From: Metridium senile
Taxonomy: Eukaryota > Cnidaria > Anthozoa > Actiniaria > Metridiidae
Direction: 5' to 3'
Assembly (NCBI GenBank): GCA_949775045.1
Contig: OX459108.1
Span: forward strand, 10,208,072 to 10,272,071
Length of the DNA stretch: 64,000 nucleotides
The notes beneath the pieces are model-generated. The model worked only from the letters and a program-made list of their open reading frames with translations, had not been told where the DNA came from and searched no databases. Position numbers and translations under genes: made by a program. This document shows positions 59,301-64,000 of the stretch, piece by piece. How positions within the stretch are numbered: the stretch's first letter is position 1; the number at the start of each line of letters is the position of its first letter.

Positions 59301-62300
59301 TATTTGGATGTATTAAACCAGGTTTTTAATCAAGTAATTAAAATCACAGAGTAAAATGCATGTTAAAAGGCAGATTTACACGATACGATTTTGAACTACG
59401 ACTGTAGTATATGATATCCCTACAACATGTAGTAGGAACCATCACACGCGTACGACTAGTCGTATACGATTCGTATACGCCATTGCTAAAATCGTAAGTG
59501 ATTGGACGAAATACTAGTTACAGTCCTAATATGGGACAAATCAGGTCATTTTCCTATGACAAGTCGTAGGGTTTTGATCCTTGGTTCAAAATCCTACTAC
59601 AAGTTGTTGGTTGCATGCGTCAGTCATAGGCAAGCCATAGGGGCATTTACACGGCACGACTTGGAGCTCATTTGAGTCATATACTACAAGTCGCACACGA
59701 CAAACGTGCCGTGTAAATCGGCCTAAACAAAATATACAAGCCACAACATCACAAAACAATGTATAATCTAATAACTGCAAAAAAGTTAAGCTTAGGATGA
59801 AAACTTGCAAATTAAAGCAGAACATTTTAGTTTTATAAATATTAAAACTTGGAGATAAATGTATGTTACATGAACACACATGGTAAAAGCATTGAAAACA
59901 TACAATTCTTAAATTACAGATTTTAGTGTTCAAAAGCTTTCAAGAACAGCAATGTCTAATATTTAACAGTAGATATTCACAATGTGCTGTTAATGTATTT
60001 TTAAAATAGCTTAGCTATATCATGGATAGATGAAAAAGTTAAAATACTACACATACCATAATGACACATGCCATATCTTTCTCAAAAATCATGCCAGAGT
60101 AGACATATAATAACATAGCAATGAGTATTAAACAGTAGATATTAACGATAGTGCTGTTTAGGTCTTTAAATATTACTGATATCCTGGATACATGAAAAAG
60201 TTATAATACTACACATACCATAATGATACATGCCATAGCTTTCTCTAAACGTCAAGGTAAATATATGATAACATAGTAATGTCTATTTAACAGTAGATAT
60301 TCACGATAGTGTTGTTAATGTCTTTAAATACTAAATATATCCTGGATACATGAAAAAGTTAAAATACTACACATACCATAATGACACATGCCATAGCTTT
60401 CTCTAAATGCCAGAGTAAACATATAATAACATATCAATGACTATTTAACAGTAGATATTCATGATAACTCTGTTAATGTCCTTAAATATTACTGATATCC
60501 TGGATACATGAAAAAGTTAAAATACTACACATACCATAATAGCACATGCCATAGCTTTCTCTAAATGCCAGAGTAGACATATAATAACATATCAATGACT
60601 ATCAGTAGATATTCATGATAGCGCTGTTAATGTCTTTAAATGCCTATATCATGTCGTTAACAATATACCATGTTCTAACACAAAACCACTAATAATCATT
60701 AATTATTTATATTGAACACGTTTGACTGGATAATCAGCCAATCAACATCCAGGAACATTGCCTTTCTTTGTAGACAAACAGATTGATGTTTTAATAATGA
60801 TTTGCTGAGTGCAGATCATGAAATGTATACATCTTATTAGACAGTTTGATGTGTAATATGGCTGGATATTTTACGAGTGAAACGCGGAGGCTCGTCAAAA
60901 TACAAGTTAACGAGTAAAATATCCATCCATATTACACATCAAACTGTTTAATAAGTTATTTATTATCCAATCTAAAGGTTTTTTGTTCTTTTATAATGGA
61001 AAATATTGTTTTCCTTGAGGGCTAGATAGACAAGTAAAAATATTTTTACTTGATCCAGTCCTACTCCTGCGATACTTTTACTCGTCTATGACTAGTTGGA
61101 TATAATAATGCATGTTATTTACTATATATGAACGTTTTGAGCAAAATTGATCATTCTTGGCTTTCTTTTGTTCTGTTAAAATTTTCATTTATTTATTTAT
61201 ACAAACATTTGGAAACATAGATCATGAAATATTGCATGTAATTTACCATGAATGTTTTGAATGTTTTTGTTTTCTAATTTTGTTTTGTTAAAATTGTTTT
61301 GTTAAAATTGAAACATAGATCATGAAATATTGCATGTAATTTACTATGAATGTTTTGAATGTTTTTGTTTTGTTAAAATTGTTTTGTTAAAATTGAAACA
61401 TACTGTAGATCATGAAATATTGCATGTAATTTACTATGAATGTTTTGAATGTTTTTGTTTTCTAATTTTGTTAAAATTGTTATTTATTTATACGTCAAAC
61501 ATTCAGAAACATAGATCATGCAATATTACATGTTTTATTTTGAATTTTTTAAAGTGCTTACAAAGTTGTAAAATAGTAAATCTAAGATTGTAAGAGTGCT
61601 GTAATAAAAATATTTAAATAATTTCAGCATATATATTGTTATCTTCATGATAATAGCAAAAATGTTTTAAAGAGAAAGGATCATAAAATACCATGCTATA
61701 TATTATAATATGTTAAATTTACAGAACAAAAAATGTTTACTCTACCCCCCATAGGTGTTTTGTCACTAGATTCAAAAAAGTAGATTCATACCTGGTGCTG
61801 CAAAAGTTCTTTATATAATGGACTGAGTTCTATTGGATTACCATGGTTACCATCTGTAAATTCAAAAAATTACAATTTATCAGAAATTTATATTATTTAG
61901 TTACTTCATGCATGGTTTTTACAGTTTCCTATATTTTGTTTTTACGCAAGTATAATAAAATTATAGTCTGTTTTATAAACTATAAGTCCAAATATTAGTA
62001 ACATAATATAATATAATATAATATTACTGTTATTATTTGATGGTTTTAGTGTTTCCTATATTATATATTTGTGCAAGTATTCTAGTATTTTCTGTTTTAT
62101 AAACTATATGATTGCCCAAATAGTAATAATCCCATTATCACTTATTTCAATAGTAACAACCTAATTAACACATTAAGGCACACATTGTAAACAATTATAA
62201 TACTGTAATTAACACTTCAACAACTTCCAAATAACAAACACACATATATAACTCTTTCTACACCAATTTTAAAAAGGTTGTCCATAGTAAACAATCATAT

Positions 62301-64000
62301 TGTAAATTATTAACACTTGAACAATATATATCCAAATCACTTGGACTTAAACACATATAAATTTTCAAACACCAATTTTAAAAAGGTTGTCCATAGTAAA
62401 CAATCATATTGTAAATTATTAACACTTCAACAATATCCAAATCACTTGGATTTAAACACATATAAATTTTCAAACACCAATTTTAAAAAGGCTGTCCATA
62501 GTAAACAATTATATTGTAATTAACACTTCAACAATATCCAAATCACCTGGACTTAAACACATATAACAGGTTCCCATTTAAATCTGTACTTTCCCATTTA
62601 AATCTGTACTTATGCAAATTGTGTTGATGTGTGCTAAACACACAGATCAACCAATCAGAGAAGTTCACTTCAGAAATAATATACTCTGATTGGTTGATCT
62701 GTGTGTTTAGCACACATCAACACAATTTGCATAAGTACAGATTTAAATGGGAAAGTACAGATTTAAATGGGAACCTGTTATATACATTTTCAAACACCAA
62801 TTTTAAAAAGGTTGTCCATAGTAAACAATCATATTGTAATTCACACTTCAACAATATCCATAATCACTTGGACTTAAACACCTATAACTCTTTATACACC
62901 AATTTTAAAAAGGTTGTCCACTGTAAACAATTATATTGTAATTCACACGTTAATAATATCCAAATCAAATGGACTTAAACACATATAAATTTTCAAACAC
63001 CAATTTTAAAAAGGTTGTCCATAGTAAACAATCATATTGTAAATTATTAACACTTGAACAATATATATCCAAATCACTTGGACTTAAACACATATAAATT
63101 TTCAAACACCAATTTTAAAAAGGTTGTCCATAGTAAACAATCATATTGTAAATTATTAACATTTCAACAATATATATCCAAATCACTTGGATTTAAACAC
63201 ATATAAATTTTCAAACACCAATTTTAAAAAGGTTGTCCATAGTTAACAATCATATTGTAAATTATTAACACTTCAACAATATCCAAATCACTTGGATTTA
63301 AACACATATAAATTTTCAAACACCAATTTTAAAAAGGTTGTCCATAGTAAACAATTATATTGTAATTAACACTTCAACAATATCCAAATCACTTAGACTT
63401 CAACTCCTATAACTTTTACTATTCCAATTTTCAAAAAGTTGCCCAAGGAAATATATTTTTAATAAGAAATTCAAACACAGCAAGCAATCATGGGTAATTA
63501 TTTAAAAACATTAAAAAGTAAGCCCATAAATCTGTTCATCCTGATTTAAATAATATATTATATATTATAAGCTAGATTTTATCAGCCTGAGGGGAAAAAT
63601 CATAGATGAGTTTGCAGCCCTATTAGGAAACTGAGGCACAAGTTTTTGGTATTGCTTCCCTGGTTGAACATCTTGTTACAGCCAAACCTACAGAAGCGTT
63701 CCTATCGAGGTTGGAAGGCTCTCGATTTATTCTTCCAAACTTGATTTTAAATTTGTTTTGAAAATTGCATAAATGAATCGAATCTGCCCCTGTATATTAC
63801 AACTAACCTTTATATAAGTCAGCTTCAATATCATCATTGTTACCATCCTCATCATCATACCGAGTGTGTCTGAGTTCCCTGTCTGGAGTAATTTGTTTAT
63901 CTCGTTGGTATTGGTAGGATCGCGATGCTAGTAGTTCTGCTACTGGGTTATCATGTACATCAAAGAGATTCTCTTTTGTGTCAATGTCTTGTTCAATATC
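53376..64000 (-). CDS. CAP-Gly domain coiled-coil protein, partial (5' end off window)
   Basis: Nine minus-strand exons join in phase: 64000-63808 (partial), 61853-61792, 59208-58962, 58421-58307, 57529-55915, 55576-55340, 54995-54787, 54445-53934 and 53747-53376. The large exon encodes Ser/Pro/Arg-rich repeats of about 20 residues (for example SQSEPRASPHDRPSSARS, repeated around ten times) and then a coiled coil (VEELSKRTAVYEEEIKQLKA). Coiled coil continues in the next two exons (TERDIERSKGLDVLVKTLHQ, HTLRDKVNRLETQKRDLK). The last exon found has the first half of a CAP-Gly domain (LGKRVVVMRTGGNVGRGVVR, PGAYVGVELD). The GKNDG half that contacts tubulin or EB tails must lie in a further exon that I could not find. 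The protein is probably microtubule- or centrosome-associated. No specific orthologue is named. Confidence 0.8.
54510..54660. repeat. (GAT)n microsatellite in a CAP-Gly gene intron
   Basis: GATGATGATTATAATGATTA-type triplet repeat. Asp-rich or Ile-rich frames across it are artefacts. Confidence 0.85.
55625..55910. repeat. (ATC)n-rich degenerate microsatellite in a CAP-Gly gene intron
   Basis: ATCACCATC/TTATCGTC-type repeats fill most of the intron between 55577 and 55914. The Asp-rich minus-strand frame is composition-driven. Confidence 0.8.
57698..58007. mobile_element. Foldback element with TAGCCTGCGT ends (CAP-Gly gene intron)
   Basis: The left end GTAGCCTGCGTTGCATCCAG is mirrored by CTGCACGCAGGCTGC. 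Inner arms GAAAGATTTCTTGTTCT and AGAACAAGAAATCTTTTCTC, plus GATTGGCTATTA and TAATAGCCAATC, form nested stems. Confidence 0.75.
58465..58944. mobile_element. MITE, ACACCTATTTCAA family, filling a CAP-Gly gene intron
   Basis: Ends TACACCTAATTCAAAAAAGG and TTTTTGAAATAGGTGTA. Internal GCAGGCTTTAGAGTGTG matches the other family members. The host intron is 58422-58961, so the element makes up nearly all of it and sits 17 bp from the donor at 58961. Confidence 0.75.
59375..59725. mobile_element. Foldback-type element with GATTTACACG ends
   Basis: AGGCAGATTTACACGATACG at the left and ACGTGCCGTGTAAATCGGCC at the right are inverted partners. ACTACAAGT/TACTACAA motifs and CGTACGACTAGTCGTATACG lie inside. 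Located in a CAP-Gly gene intron. Confidence 0.6.
60030..60660. repeat. About 157-bp tandem repeat, 4 copies
   Basis: Units contain CTACACATACCATAATGACA, CATGCCATAGCTTTCTCTAA, AACAGTAGATATTCA and ATCCTGGATACATGAAAAAG. In a CAP-Gly gene intron. Confidence 0.85.
60833..60960. repeat. Hairpin, ACAGTTTGATGTGTAATATG arms
   Basis: TTATTAGACAGTTTGATGTG and its inverse CACATCAAACTGTTTAATAA enclose GATATTTTACGAGTGAAACG. About 128 bp. Confidence 0.8.
61180..61545. repeat. Tandem repeat, CATAGATCATGAAATATTGC
   Basis: About four imperfect units with CATAGATCATGAAATATTGC, ATGTAATTTACTATGAATGT and TTTGAATGTTTTTGTTTT. The Cys/Phe-rich open frame here is not a gene. Confidence 0.8.
62250..63450. repeat. 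About 105-bp AT-rich tandem repeat, about 10 copies
   Basis: Units of about 100-110 bp contain CACCAATTTTAAAAAGGTTG, TCCATAGTAAACAATCATAT and AAATCACTTGGACTTAAACA. A family A foldback element interrupts it at 62565-62779. The array lies in the CAP-Gly gene intron between 61854 and 63807. Confidence 0.92.
62565..62779. mobile_element. Foldback element, family A copy 3, inserted in a tandem array
   Basis: AACAGGTTCCCATTTAAATC ... GATTTAAATGGGAACCTGTT, almost a perfect palindrome. It splits a repeat unit at ATATA, giving a probable TA or TATA target duplication. It is the best preserved of the three copies. Confidence 0.9.

Noticed and set aside
62317..62978. Open frames in the 105-bp array
   Set aside because: They translate tandem AT-rich repeats and a palindromic element.

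Overview
This is a eukaryotic genome window, almost certainly from an invertebrate animal and most likely an anthozoan cnidarian (coral or sea anemone). It is AT-rich and intron-rich, with GT/AG splice sites that join in phase. It is crowded with foldback elements, microsatellites and minisatellites. The cnidarian assignment is inference. It rests on a secreted apple-like plus fibrinogen-type protein (37.3-38.6 kb), an intronless TRIM-NHL gene with a decayed partial copy, and a THAP/TTAA transposon, all of which I associate with coral and anemone genomes. No species can be named.

Layout. (1) 0.3-10.7 kb, minus strand: the 5' part of DNA polymerase theta (POLQ), from a Ser/Thr-rich N-terminus to the helicase Walker A exon. 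It runs off the left edge. (2) 683-6722: a complete-looking Kolobok-type DNA transposon in a POLQ intron, with 148-bp inverted repeats beside TTAA. It carries two convergent genes, a 750-aa THAP transposase and a 215-aa protein resembling the cysteine-rich C-terminal 'ballast' domain of P2X7 receptors. (3) 11.2-23.5 kb, plus strand: a full 12-exon arginyl-tRNA-protein transferase gene (ATE1, 463 aa), head-to-head with POLQ. Its introns hold many foldback elements and arrays, a decayed duplicate exon and three truncated copies of exon 11. (4) 25.7-29.0 kb, minus strand: a complete 4-exon theta-like glutathione S-transferase (230 aa). (5) 30.3-32.4 kb, plus strand: an intronless TRIM protein (RING, B-boxes, coiled coil, filamin, NHL). 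(6) 37.3-38.6 kb, plus strand: a two-exon secreted apple/fibrinogen-like protein. (7) 41.5-42.6 kb, minus strand: an unrecognised single-exon 353-aa basic protein. (8) 47.2-64.0 kb, minus strand: a multi-exon coiled-coil protein with a CAP-Gly domain, whose 5' end lies beyond the right edge. Its CAP-Gly exon sits in a roughly 3-kb segmental duplication (about 44.3-47.5 and 50.7-53.8 kb). Between the two copies lies a broken TRIM copy, itself interrupted by a 189-bp palindromic element with an 11-bp target duplication.

How the parts relate. The host genes are ordinary housekeeping or cell-biology genes: end-joining repair, N-end-rule arginylation, detoxification, ubiquitin ligation, microtubule binding. 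The unusual material is mobile and duplicated DNA acting on them. The strongest candidate for something little described is the transposon with the P2X7-ballast-like second gene. The second is the in-frame tandem duplication of symmetrical CAP-Gly exons.
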